Assembly: GCA_964453155.1 (NCBI GenBank)
Contig: CAYVQU010000064.1
Location: 1-26,488, forward strand
From: CAYVQU01 sp964453155
GTDB taxonomy: Bacteria; Chloroflexota; Anaerolineae; Anaerolineales; UBA11858
Length of the DNA: 26,488 nt
Direction of reading: 5' to 3'
In this document: positions 7,501 through 14,358 of the stretch, piece by piece
How positions within the stretch are numbered: the first letter of the stretch is position 1
Layout: the number at the start of each line of letters is the position of its first letter
Translations under genes and position numbers: made by a program
The notes under the pieces: model-generated
Seen by the model: the letters and a program-made list of their open reading frames with translations, nothing else
Told to the model about the DNA's origin: nothing
The model's database searches: none

Positions 7501-9220
7501 CGAAGGAGGTGCCCGAGACACTATCTCCAGCGGCGAAGACGCCCGCGCGGGTGGCTGCCAGGGTGTTAGGGTTGATGGCAATCGTCTGTTTGCCGGTGAT
7601 TCCCACCCCAGCGTCATCGGGAATAAAGGCCAGACCAGCCCGCTGCCCGACGGAGAAAATAATCGTATCGCAGTCAATTTCGTGCTGAGAGTCAGGAACC
7701 TTGTCGACCAACAGGCGGCCGCTCTCGTCAAACGTGAACGAATCGACCTGCATACATTCCAATCCGGTGACCCGGCCGCTTTCGTCAGCGAAAATCTGTT
7801 CAAATGTCCGACCCGGATAGAGATGGACGCCCTCCTCCTCGGCGGCGTCCACCTCCCAGCCGTGCGCGGGCATCTTTTCTCGGGATTCGAGGCAGGCTAA
7901 ATGCACCTCTTTTCCCAGACGGACCGCGGTCCGGGCGCAGTCGATGGCGACGTTGCCGCCCCCCAAAACCAATACTCGATCTCCGAGCGGGGGTACGGTT
8001 TCATCGGCAGTGCCGCCGTCCGGCGCGTATTTCCCCAATCGCACGTCACGCAGGAAGCGGGTGTTAATCAGGACGCCATCGGAATTGGCCCCCGGGATGG
8101 GGAGCCGGATGCCTTCGTGCGCACCGACTGCGATCAATACGGCGTGGAAGCCCTCCTCAAACAGGTCATCGAGGTTGTCTACGCGACTGTTCAGGTGCAG
8201 GGTCACGCCCTGATCTACAATGTCTTGAACTTCTCTTTCGATAATATCGGTCGGCAGGCGGTATTCGGGCACGCCTAACCGTAACATCCCCCCGGCCACG
8301 GGCATGGCTTCAAACACCGAAACCGGGTACCCGGCCTGGACGATGTCTTGGGCCGCTGTCAATCCACAGGGGCCAGCCCCCATGATGGCTACTTTTTTAT
8401 CAGGATACAGAATTTGAGCGGGTTCGACGGGCTGGCGTTCGGTGTCATAAACTTTGTCGGTTACAAACCGTTTCAAGGCTCGGATATTGATGGGTTCATC
8501 GACCTCCCCGCGGTTGCAAGCCGTCTCACAGCGGTGGTTGCAAATCCGGCCGCAAATCCCGGGGAAGGGGTTATCCATTTTGATGACCCGCAGGGCATCG
8601 TCCCAGCGGCCTTCGCGAATTAGGGCGATATATCCTTGCGCCCGTTGCCCGGATGGACAGGCATCTCGACACGGAGCGATGCCGCGCTTTTGGATGGCAT
8701 AGGCATTGGGAACCGCCTGGGGGTAAAGTTTGAACGCTGCCCGGCGGGGGGCTAAACCCTCGTTGAAAGTATCTGGAACGATGACGGGACAGACTTCGGC
8801 GCAGTCGTTGCAGCCGACGCATTTTGAAAGGTCGATATAACGCGGCGCGGTTTGTACCCGGACATTGAAATCTCCGGCCTGTCCTTGGATATCCAAGATC
8901 TCGGTATCGGTCAGAATTTCGATATTGGGATGGGCCCCGGTTTCGACCAACTTTGGTGAGATGGTACACATGGCGCAGTCGTTGGTGGGAAAAGTTTTAT
9001 CCAACTGGGCCATTTTGCCCCCAATGGCCGATTCCTTCTCGATCATGTAGACCTTGAAGCCCTGATCGGCCAGATCGAGGGACGATTGCATCCCGGCGAT
9101 CCCGCCGCCGACGACCATCACGGCCCCGACAGGGGCTGGATTGATCGGCTGGCCATTTTTGCCCGTGGCAGCCTTTTGCTTAGAACCGTTTCCGTTTGTA
9201 GGGATTGAAGTGGATTCCAT
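4535..9220 (-). CDS. hdrA: Giant HdrA flavoprotein with inserted NfnB-like NAD(P)H module
   Basis: A 1561-residue multidomain protein. In order: an HdrA-type FAD fold (VVGGGIAGM at about 36-44, PTNDCAMCTISPKL at 78-91); a ferredoxin motif C134-C144; a GltD/NfnB-type N-terminal cluster region (C184, C188, C223, C227, C231, C235); a GltD-like FAD fold (GAGPCGLTAA about 281-290) and NAD(P)-binding fold (VLGGGNVAIDCARTA about 418-432, AAGDS about 563-567); a Cys-rich stretch 663-679; an HdrA C-terminal half (about 680-960). A second HdrA unit then has FICHCGSNIGG (987-997), C1024, and a further FAD fold (LGGGAAGM about 1127-1134). Two [4Fe-4S] motifs close it (C1474-C1484, C1512-C1522). Plain HdrA is about 650 residues. 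HdrA proteins bifurcate electrons at FAD. The inserted module should accept or donate NAD(P)H electrons. First gene of the operon, with AGGA 10 bases before the ATG. Confidence 0.9.
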   Translation of the reverse strand: MESTSIPTNGNGSKQKAATGKNGQPINPAPVGAVMVVGGGIAGMQSSLDLADQGFKVYMIEKESAIGGKMAQLDKTFPTNDCAMCTISPKLVETGAHPNIEILTDTEILDIQGQAGDFNVRVQTAPRYIDLSKCVGCNDCAEVCPVIVPDTFNEGLAPRRAAFKLYPQAVPNAYAIQKRGIAPCRDACPSGQRAQGYIALIREGRWDDALRVIKMDNPFPGICGRICNHRCETACNRGEVDEPINIRALKRFVTDKVYDTERQPVEPAQILYPDKKVAIMGAGPCGLTAAQDIVQAGYPVSVFEAMPVAGGMLRLGVPEYRLPTDIIEREVQDIVDQGVTLHLNSRVDNLDDLFEEGFHAVLIAVGAHEGIRLPIPGANSDGVLINTRFLRDVRLGKYAPDGGTADETVPPLGDRVLVLGGGNVAIDCARTAVRLGKEVHLACLESREKMPAHGWEVDAAEEEGVHLYPGRTFEQIFADESGRVTGLECMQVDSFTFDESGRLLVDKVPDSQHEIDCDTIIFSVGQRAGLAFIPDDAGVGITGKQTIAINPNTLAATRAGVFAAGDSVSGTSFVIEAVDSGHTAARSIIRYLQGEHLEPPRKPELPVVHLSNQELEERIKSGEVTPSPRIPLPELPIDQRLDNFAEVEHGYDDVSAMAEAERCLSCGICSECMSCEFACEREAIVHDDVAKTLEINVGAMILAPGYQIYNAELSAEFGLGRYPNVVTSLQYERMLSASGPTKGHVKRPGDNASPKRIAFLQCVGSRDQDHDYCSSVCCMYAAKEAIMTIEHARAEALSGDGDGNVFCQVFFMDTRAYSKGYEEYYDRAERKYGIEYTRCRVSDLKEDPDSGNIIVRYARDQGTGDNGQGFGPKLSLIEEEFDLVVLSVGMEISDSVQNLGRRLGVELDPYGFCHTTLFDPLQTTRAGIYVAGPFREPKDIPETVIEASGAAAGAARLLAPARNTLATPQVYPPELDIANQDPRIGVFICHCGSNIGGYLDVPEVADYAKTLPGVIHSENNLYTCSQDTIAHIIDQVKELDLNRVVVSSCTPLTHEPLFQDAIRQAGLNPHLFEMANIRNQCSWVHSNDFETATVKAKQLTRMAVARATKLQPLKVSEVPVNNTALILGGGAAGMSAALTLADQGFPVHLLERTDRLGGNLNRLRYFVPTNGSQLLPSPQEYLTETVTKVEQHPNIRIHLNTELIDTHGFKGNFTSTIKNGSTTEVKHGIIIVATGGEEYKGDEYGYGQSEQVVTQLEFEQRLANPNSEFPTPNSITMIQCVGPAEKFCSRLCCTTALKNALKLKELNPAADITILFRDIRTYGFKEALYTQARKAGVRFVQFEFEDKPKVAVSGEQGAVSVSFREPVLGRNVTLNPDLLVLSTPVIAPQGTRELASQLKISTDMDGFFLEAHVKLRPVDFAADGIFMAGMAHYPKFLDETIAQAQAAASRAAGILSKETMLTNARVAVVDPEMCVGCLTCVRICPYDVPQVKNDFTGVGNIMGAAFVETAICHGCGSCASECPAQAIQLMHYTDAQTLTKVDALFEESPVIPLDTIEVAGD
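5138..5171. repeat. In-frame small repeat insert in hdrA (SGEQGAVS type)
   Basis: The decamer GCTAACTGCT appears twice 21 bases apart (5141-5150 and 5162-5171), separated by CCCTGCTCCCC. In the hdrA frame it reads as AVSGEQGAVSV, about residues 1351-1361, low in complexity and unlike the surrounding fold. Such peptides are familiar as small dispersed inserts in Cyanobacteria and Chloroflexi genomes. It probably sits in a surface loop. Confidence 0.5.
5396..5437. repeat. In-frame small repeat insert in hdrA (NPNSEFPTPNS type)
   Basis: The plus strand reads GGGGAATTCGGAATTTGGATT here. On the coding strand it gives ANPNSEFPTPNS, about hdrA residues 1263-1274, just before the conserved ITMIQCVGP motif. 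This peptide is a well-known small dispersed insert rather than part of the Hdr family. The reading frame is kept, so it appears tolerated in a loop. Confidence 0.5.
6608..6643. repeat. In-frame low-complexity insert in hdrA (DQGTGDNGQG)
   Basis: The hdrA residues at about 860-871 read DQGTGDNGQGFG, a short G/Q/D-rich stretch between two conserved beta-strand segments. Its coding DNA is C/G-rich with repeated CCCTGA/CCCCTGA on the plus strand. It looks like a third in-frame small insert, though it is less typical than the other two. Confidence 0.35.
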
Positions 9221-9445
9221 CGCGCGTTTATCCTATGCAGTGTCAATTTTGATTGCCGACGAAAACAACTGTCCAGTTTCTTGACCAGACAGGGAAACAC
9301 CATTGAGTATAGACAAACACCGCCCACGGTATTTAAAGGGTGGGCGGTGAGAACGATGAAGCAGCAACGTGGCCCTCAGGCAGCCACCATTTTTGGACCG
9401 CCATACCACAGAAATTAGACATGTAAGGATAGAACTCGTGCGATT
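9221..9445 (-). promoter_or_regulatory. Structured 5' leader of the hdr/met operon, possible attenuator
   Basis: About 225 bases lie between the inferred transcription start (near 9445) and the hdrA ATG, with no convincing small gene. A perfect 10-bp stem CACCGCCCAC/GTGGGCGGTG (minus-strand arms 9349-9340 and 9327-9318) closes a 12-base loop and is followed by TTTGTCTATA, a weak terminator-like tail. Upstream is a small stem GTGGC/GCCAC (9369-9373, 9383-9387). The segment GGCGGT at 9402-9397 can pair with ACCGCC, the first arm of the strong hairpin, giving a mutually exclusive fold. That arrangement is typical of attenuators and riboswitches, but I do not recognise a known class. Confidence 0.4.
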
Positions 9446-9451
9446 GTGATA

Positions 9452-9480
9452 ATTCTAGCAAGGCCTAATCAGACTGTCAA
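9452..9480 (-). promoter_or_regulatory. Sigma70-type promoter for the hdr/met operon
   Basis: On the minus strand TTGACA (9480-9475) is a perfect -35 box. TAGAAT (9457-9452) is a five-of-six -10 box. The spacing is exactly 17 bases. Transcription would start near 9445 and run toward hdrA. No other nearby pair is as good. Confidence 0.7.
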
Positions 9481-9526
9481 CTCGCAATTATTCCTATAAA
9501 TCATATGTATATTGTCATAATTGGAG

Positions 9527-9603
9527 TGGTCGAAGATGTCAGAAGGGTCTAAGTGGTCTAAAATGTCCAATTGGTCTAAGAAATCCCTTGACATCTTCGA
9601 CCA
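9527..9603. repeat. 15-bp perfect inverted repeat with GGTCTAA spacer
   Basis: TGGTCGAAGATGTCA (9527-9541) and TGACATCTTCGACCA (9589-9603) are exact inverted copies 47 bases apart. AGGG/CCCT just inside can extend the stem past a small bulge. The spacer carries GGTCTAA repeats like those at 4423-4520. It lies after the response regulator stop on the minus strand, so it could end that transcript. No T-run follows, so a classic intrinsic terminator is unlikely. Confidence 0.6.
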
Positions 9604-9629
9604 ATGAGACCAGTTAGACTACTCAGACA

Positions 9630-10283
9630 TTAGATGCTATCCAAATCCACCAATCCATAGCGGATGGCGATGATGGCCGCTTGGGTGCGGTCGTTGACCC
9701 CCAATTTCTTGAAAATATCGCTGGTGTAGTTACGGACGGTCCCCTCGGTGAGAAAAAGCTGCCGGGCGATGTCGGCGTTGGTGAAACCCTGGGCAACCAG
9801 ACTGAGCACTTCGTGTTCGCGTTCGCTGAGGGCGAAGTTGGTGGGCGGCGGGGTTGACTTCTTCTCGGCTGCTACTTGGGTTAGAACTTTACCACCGATA
9901 GCTGGATCGATATAGGATTTCCCCTCCATTGTTCCTTTGATGGCGGCAATCAGGTCCGTTGGGGGGGTATCTTTGAGGAGATAGCCCTGGGCTCCGCCGC
10001 GAATGGCATCGAAAATCCATTCATCGTCATCGTAAGTAGTAAGGACCAACACCTTGAGATGAGCATATTGCTCCAAAATTTTGCGAGTGGCCACCACCCC
10101 ATTCATCACCGGCATCTTGAGGTCCATGAGGATCAAATCGGGGGTAATCGTGGGGATCAGCTCCAGGGCTTCGATTCCATTGTGGGCCACGCCGACCACT
10201 TCTAATTCCGGGTCAGAACTGAGAATTCGAGTCAGGCCTTCACAAACGATGACTTGGTCGTCACAGATCAATATTCTAATCAT
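9630..10283 (-). CDS. NarL/FixJ-type (LuxR) response regulator
   Basis: 217 residues: an N-terminal receiver domain (about 1-120) and a C-terminal LuxR-type helix-turn-helix (about 150-210). The receiver has the acidic pair D8-D9, the phospho-acceptor D54 in LILMDLKMP, T82 in LVLTTYDDD and K104 in GYLLKDTPP. The DNA-binding part shows LSEREHEVLSLVAQGFTN and the recognition-helix region TVRNYTSDIFKKLGV. It should be a transcription factor activated by the kinase encoded just upstream, whose gene end overlaps its start by 8 bases. Target genes are unknown. The operon promoter at 9452-9480 is close by, but no binding site can be assigned. Confidence 0.93.
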   Translation of the reverse strand: MIRILICDDQVIVCEGLTRILSSDPELEVVGVAHNGIEALELIPTITPDLILMDLKMPVMNGVVATRKILEQYAHLKVLVLTTYDDDEWIFDAIRGGAQGYLLKDTPPTDLIAAIKGTMEGKSYIDPAIGGKVLTQVAAEKKSTPPPTNFALSEREHEVLSLVAQGFTNADIARQLFLTEGTVRNYTSDIFKKLGVNDRTQAAIIAIRYGLVDLDSI

Positions 10284-11625
10284 GATAATTTACAGAGTAG
10301 AAAGGTATTGAAAGTTGAATTGAAGTTCCCGCCGCAGGATTGCTGCGAATTTTCAGTTCCCCATGGACCAATTCAGCCCGTTCCTGAATGCCCCGTAATC
10401 CCAATTTTCCACTGACTGTTTGAGATGCGTCGAACCCGATCCCGTCATCCTCGATCGATAGAATGAGATTTTGGGCATCAACGCCAAAATCGATCTCAAC
10501 CGTTGATGCTTGGGCATGCCGGACAATATTTTCGAGGGCTTCCTGGGTAATTCGGAAAATACACTGCTCAATATCCGGGGTCATCTCAGGCAAAGAGTCG
10601 GATATATTGGATTTTAGCTGAAAATTGGCGCGGGAGGCTGCATCGGTGGCCAGGCTGCGAATGGCGATACCTAAACCTAAATCGTCTAACTGGCGAGACC
10701 GCAGCGCTTTGAGCACCCGCCGGGTTTCAGCTAACCCAGCGCGGGTGTTATCGAGGGAACGCTGAAGCATGGCATGGATTTCGGTCTGGCTGGTCGGCAA
10801 CATCAGCTTGATGGCCTCCAGGTTGACGGCCTCCCCGCTGAGGGTGTGGGCCAGGGTGTCGTGAAGTTCGCGGGCGATGCGGTTGCGCTCTCGGCTGGTG
10901 GCCAGTTGTTCAAGCGTTTGGGCATGTTCCCCGAGACGAATGTTTGCCAGGATCAATTCACGCCGTTGAGCGCGCTGCAGCGCGACCATTCGATTGACGA
11001 TATAGGCTACCGTCCCGATCGAAAAGGCCCGGATCAGGGGGCCGCCGAATATTTGCAAACTGTCGGTGTTCAATACTTGAATGTGGGGATACAAACTGAA
11101 AAGCTCGACATAGGTTGTTAGGATGACGGCTAGTACCGCGTACCGAAACCGGTATTCCCCGGCGATCATAACAATCGGGACGATCAGAATGGGGAAAATC
11201 AGCCAACTGCGGGTGATCAGATATGAAAGATCCTCTAAGGGATCGGCCAAATAAATGAGGTTGCTAAAAATGGGGATGATCGTGGCGTTTACGAGGGCTA
11301 TTGGCAAGTAAGCCCGTCGCAAGCGGCGCCGGAAAAATGGGATTGAAAGGTAAATAAACTGGATCAGGTTGGTGCCAAAGTTAATATAGGCCTGGACCTG
11401 GAGTAACGAGTCGCCCTGACCGGTTTGGATGGCCGTAAATATGGCCAACACCGCAAAATAGGCCATCGCGGTGCCAGTAAAGTAGCGAAAAACTTGATGA
11501 AGATCAAGCGTTGAGAGATCGTCGGTAGAATTCATCGCCTGGATCATATCATAATGCTTTTCGAGGAGGTAGGACTTTTGACTTGGCAAATGACGCGCGT
11601 CATGTGGAGCCCTGGTGGGTGGCAT
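10276..11625 (-). CDS. Membrane sensor histidine kinase, HisKA_3 (NarX/DesK type)
   Basis: 449 residues from the first ATG. The N-terminal half (about 45-215) has five or six hydrophobic segments with no recognised ligand domain. A HisKA_3 dimerisation domain follows with RNRIARELHDTLAHTLS, phospho-acceptor H255. The HATPase_c domain has the N box QEALENIVRHA (N366), the G1 box DDGIGFD (394-399) and GKLGLRGIQERA. It should autophosphorylate and pass phosphate to D54 of the adjacent regulator. The signal is unknown, probably sensed in or near the membrane. The true start is unclear: residues 1-26 look unlike a kinase N-terminus, and ATGs at 11547 or 11535 are alternatives, none with a strong ribosome site. 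It is divergent from the epimerase. Confidence 0.9.
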   Translation of the reverse strand: MPPTRAPHDARHLPSQKSYLLEKHYDMIQAMNSTDDLSTLDLHQVFRYFTGTAMAYFAVLAIFTAIQTGQGDSLLQVQAYINFGTNLIQFIYLSIPFFRRRLRRAYLPIALVNATIIPIFSNLIYLADPLEDLSYLITRSWLIFPILIVPIVMIAGEYRFRYAVLAVILTTYVELFSLYPHIQVLNTDSLQIFGGPLIRAFSIGTVAYIVNRMVALQRAQRRELILANIRLGEHAQTLEQLATSRERNRIARELHDTLAHTLSGEAVNLEAIKLMLPTSQTEIHAMLQRSLDNTRAGLAETRRVLKALRSRQLDDLGLGIAIRSLATDAASRANFQLKSNISDSLPEMTPDIEQCIFRITQEALENIVRHAQASTVEIDFGVDAQNLILSIEDDGIGFDASQTVSGKLGLRGIQERAELVHGELKIRSNPAAGTSIQLSIPFYSVNYHD

Positions 11626-11648
11626 CTCATCAAAAAAGTAGGAAAACC

Positions 11649-11654
11649 TATAAT
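11649..11654 (+). promoter_or_regulatory. -10 box for the epimerase gene
   Basis: A perfect TATAAT lies 30 bases before the epimerase ATG in the 58-base divergent spacer. No good -35 box stands at the right distance, so the promoter may be weak or need an activator. The ribosome site GGAG is 7 bases upstream of the ATG. Confidence 0.35.
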
Positions 11655-11683
11655 GAGATCATCAGGATTCTATTGGAGTCGAT

Positions 11684-12730
11684 ATGCGCAAAACAGTTTT
11701 GTTAACCGGGGCCTCGGGGGAAGTAGGGTATGAAGCCCTCACGGAATTGGTTCGCCGCAAAGATCAATTTGATACGCGGATTTTAAGTTTAGGTACCAAA
11801 TCCGAGCGAAAACTTTTTAAACGATTCCTACCGACCATCAAACCGATTTGGGGGGATCTGCGAAATCCCGAAACGGTGGCGCGAGCCGTTGAGGGGGTGG
11901 ATGCGGTTGTCCATGTCGCGGGGATCATCCCTCCCGTGGCCGATCATCATCCATACTTGGCTCATGACGTCAATGTTGGGGGAACCAAAAATATCCTGGC
12001 CGCGATTCGCCAGCAGAAAATTCGACCGAAATTGATTTTTACCTCGTCAATTTCGGTATATGGCGATCGCTTGCAGAATCCCGATATTCAAATCGGTGAC
12101 CCCCTTATCCCTAGTGATGGAGATGAATACGCTCGTACCAAAATCGCCGCAGAAAAAATGATCCAGGACGCGGGAACATCGTGGTCCATTTTCCGGTTAT
12201 GTGGGATTCTGGTCAAGAAATTGGGGATTCAACCCTTAATGTTTCACATGCCCCTGGATACTGCTCTGGAATGGGCCCACCGCACCGATGTGGGCTATGC
12301 CCTGGTTCAAGCCATCAACGAAGAGCGGGTTACTGGCCATATTTTCAACCTGGGAGGCGGTGAAAAAATGCGGATTACGGCCCGTGACTTTTTACGCCGG
12401 ATGTTCCCGATGTGGGGCTTGGATGCCAAAATTCTGCCAGATTTCGCCTTTGCAACCCAAAACTTCCATTCGGGCTATTACACTGACGGGGATGCATTAG
12501 AGAAAATCTTGAAATTCCGACGCACAACATTGCCAGATTATTTCGACACCGTTCGAGAAAAAATATCCCCGCTACAACGGGTATTTGTGAAATCACTTCC
12601 CAACTTTATGATTCGGGAATGGTTGCTGCGGATGTCAGAACCCCTCCAGGCGATCAAAGAAAATAATGAGAAATTGATTGCCCGGTATTACGGATCTCGG
12701 GAGGCATTCAATCAATTGGTAAGAGGCTGA
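11684..12730 (+). CDS. NAD-dependent epimerase/dehydratase, extended SDR
   Basis: 348 residues of the extended short-chain dehydrogenase fold. The nucleotide motif TGASGEVG (8-15) is the TGxxGxxG signature. VVHVAG (75-80) is the usual strand-4 motif. SSISVYG (121-127) and Y149-x3-K153 (YARTK) form the catalytic Ser/Tyr/Lys set. Family members epimerise, dehydrate or reduce nucleotide sugars, steroids or related alcohols. The C-terminal part from about 230 is not diagnostic, so substrate is open. The ATG has GGAG 7 bases upstream. It is the only plus-strand gene of its region and is monocistronic: divergent from the kinase and closed by the hairpin at 12757-12820. Confidence 0.88.
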   Translation: MRKTVLLTGASGEVGYEALTELVRRKDQFDTRILSLGTKSERKLFKRFLPTIKPIWGDLRNPETVARAVEGVDAVVHVAGIIPPVADHHPYLAHDVNVGGTKNILAAIRQQKIRPKLIFTSSISVYGDRLQNPDIQIGDPLIPSDGDEYARTKIAAEKMIQDAGTSWSIFRLCGILVKKLGIQPLMFHMPLDTALEWAHRTDVGYALVQAINEERVTGHIFNLGGGEKMRITARDFLRRMFPMWGLDAKILPDFAFATQNFHSGYYTDGDALEKILKFRRTTLPDYFDTVREKISPLQRVFVKSLPNFMIREWLLRMSEPLQAIKENNEKLIARYYGSREAFNQLVRG

Positions 12731-12756
12731 TCTTTCGAGCCATTTTCCTGGCAAAC

Positions 12757-12820
12757 AACCACAAAGGACACAAAGTATCACAAAGGTTTTTCTTCGTGGA
12801 ACTTCGTGTCCTTTGTGGTT
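12757..12820. terminator. Bidirectional hairpin, ACCACAAAGGACAC repeat family
   Basis: Arms AACCACAAAGGACACAAAG (12757-12775) and CTTCGTGTCCTTTGTGGTT (12802-12820) pair along 19 bp with one G-T wobble, and TTTTACTT follows on the plus strand. It sits between the converging ends of the epimerase and the MaoC gene, so it can end both transcripts. A close relative lies at 22314-22369, so it is also a dispersed repeat. Confidence 0.65.
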
Positions 12821-12824
12821 TTAC

Positions 12825-13217
12825 TTATGGCGCCAGCAAAACCGCTTCCCCCTCAATAACTACCGTCCCATCTTGATTTTTGCATACCGTTTCCAAAGTT
12901 ACGATGGGTTTATCTGCGCGGGCCTTGATCACCGTGGCGGTGGCCGTGATCGTATCTCCGATATAAACCGGAGCCTTGAAGTTGAGGGATTGTTTGATAT
13001 ACACACTCCCCAGGCCGGGGAGATCCATCCCTAAAAGCGCTGAAATCATCCCGCTCGTAAGAATGCCATGTACGAGTCGTTTTTTGAAGCGGGTTTCCGC
13101 CGCGTACTCATCATCTAAATGGATCGGGTTTTTGTCACCCGAAATCTCCGCAAAGGTGCGCACATCTTCATCTGTAAAAGTTTTTGTTCTCGAAGCCGAA
13201 TCACCAACCTTAATCAT
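12825..13217 (-). CDS. MaoC-like (R)-specific enoyl-CoA hydratase
   Basis: 130 residues of the hot-dog fold MaoC/PhaJ family. The hydratase signature AEISGDKNPIHLDDEYA (23-39) contains the catalytic pair D28 and H33. Such enzymes hydrate trans-2-enoyl-CoA to (R)-3-hydroxyacyl-CoA, in fatty acid or polyester metabolism. I start at 13217 because AGGAG lies 8 bases upstream; a longer frame to 13307 would run into the upstream gene and adds an unrelated N-terminus. It follows the YghO-like gene by 22 bases and ends the four-gene set. Its substrate link to the peptidase and acyltransferases is not apparent. Confidence 0.88.
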   Translation of the reverse strand: MIKVGDSASRTKTFTDEDVRTFAEISGDKNPIHLDDEYAAETRFKKRLVHGILTSGMISALLGMDLPGLGSVYIKQSLNFKAPVYIGDTITATATVIKARADKPIVTLETVCKNQDGTVVIEGEAVLLAP

Positions 13218-13239
13218 TTTTTTCTCCTGTAACTTGTAA

Positions 13240-14358
13240 CTATAACTTCCGCTCATAAATCCGATGCCGTTTGTGCCATTTCCATCCCAAATTATCCATC
13301 TCGCCAAAACTCTTCATGTTAGTCTCAGCAATCTGGACGATGTCGCCGTATTCAAAATCAAACTCACGAATATTTTTCTCGAGTTCGGCGTAGATGATGG
13401 CGGTGGCACCCCTCCCCTGGTGTTCGGGGAGCAATCCGATCCCGTTGAAATCAACCCATTTGGTGGTTTTGAAGGCCCGCATTAAGTGATACCAACCAAA
13501 GGGCCACATCCGGCCGCGGGCTTTTTGGATCCCTTCCGAGATGTTGTGGTACGAAAAAGCAAATCCGACCAGGTCATCTCCCTGACAAACCAGCTTGATC
13601 AATTTGGGATGGGCGATGGACAGGATGCGGTCGGCGATCAGATTGACTTCATCTTCCGTAATTGGGACGAAATTGGGAACCACTTCGAATGCTTGATTGT
13701 AAACCTCCCGAATCTTGGGGGTCCAGGCCCGCATTTCGTCTTTGGATTCAAATTGTTTCACCCAATAACCGCTGCGCTGCTTAACGCGTTCTGCTAATTT
13801 AAATACCCGCTCATCCAAAACATAATCCGAAGTCTGGTGGCCAGAAATATAATCTGTTTTCTTCTCGAAGCCGGCCGCGGTGATGACATCCACGTAATAG
13901 GCTGGGTTGTAGGGGATACCGATGGCCGGTTTGTAGTCAAAACCCTCTACCAGCAGTCCTAGCCCGTCCCCTTGGGCTAGTCCCTTGGGCCCGATAACCA
14001 TATTAAGGTCCCGGGCAGCTGCCCATTCAAAAACGGTTTCAAATAAGGCTGCGGCTACTTGTGGGTCTTCGATTACTTCAAAGAAGTAGAAAAATCCGGT
14101 TTTTTCGCCGGTGTATTTCTTATAATTCTGGTTATCGATCGCCGCAATCCGACCGATGACTTTGCCATTCTCCTCGGCGACGAAAAAATCAGCCTCAGAG
14201 TGCTGATAAAAAGGATGCTGATCTCGGTTGAATGCCAATTTGACATCATTGACCATTGGCGGCACCCAGTTGGGATCGTTTTTATATATCGTAAATGGGA
14301 ATTGGATAAATTGGCGTACGTCTTTTCGGTTGGATGTATCAATACTCCGAATTTTCAT
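13240..14358 (-). CDS. YghO-like GNAT-fold acyltransferase
   Basis: 372 residues resembling the YghO group of GNAT-fold proteins, which have unknown acyl acceptors. The N-terminal part has FVAEENGKVIGRIAAI (about 59-74), a GNAT beta-strand pattern, and GPKGLAQGDGLGLLVEGFD. The C-terminal part has VDFNGIGLLPEHQGRGATAIIY, whose QGRGATA matches the acetyl-CoA pyrophosphate loop Q/RxxGxG/A. It is cytoplasmic, without membrane segments. Its ATG overlaps the stop of the acyltransferase-3 gene by 4 bases (ATGA), so the two are translated together. The family name rests on recalled resemblance. Confidence 0.75.
   Translation of the reverse strand: MKIRSIDTSNRKDVRQFIQFPFTIYKNDPNWVPPMVNDVKLAFNRDQHPFYQHSEADFFVAEENGKVIGRIAAIDNQNYKKYTGEKTGFFYFFEVIEDPQVAAALFETVFEWAAARDLNMVIGPKGLAQGDGLGLLVEGFDYKPAIGIPYNPAYYVDVITAAGFEKKTDYISGHQTSDYVLDERVFKLAERVKQRSGYWVKQFESKDEMRAWTPKIREVYNQAFEVVPNFVPITEDEVNLIADRILSIAHPKLIKLVCQGDDLVGFAFSYHNISEGIQKARGRMWPFGWYHLMRAFKTTKWVDFNGIGLLPEHQGRGATAIIYAELEKNIREFDFEYGDIVQIAETNMKSFGEMDNLGWKWHKRHRIYERKL

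Noticed and set aside
9318..9349. A T-box or SAM riboswitch in the hdr leader
   Set aside because: I looked for the conserved T-box and SAM-I core sequences and did not see them; only the generic hairpin competition remains.
9527..9603. The 15-bp inverted repeat as a classic intrinsic terminator
   Set aside because: No T-run follows the hairpin on the minus strand and the loop is 47 bases.
13218..13307. A longer MaoC protein starting at 13307
   Set aside because: The extra 30 residues overlap the upstream gene, are unlike MaoC, and the ATG at 13217 has a clear AGGAG.
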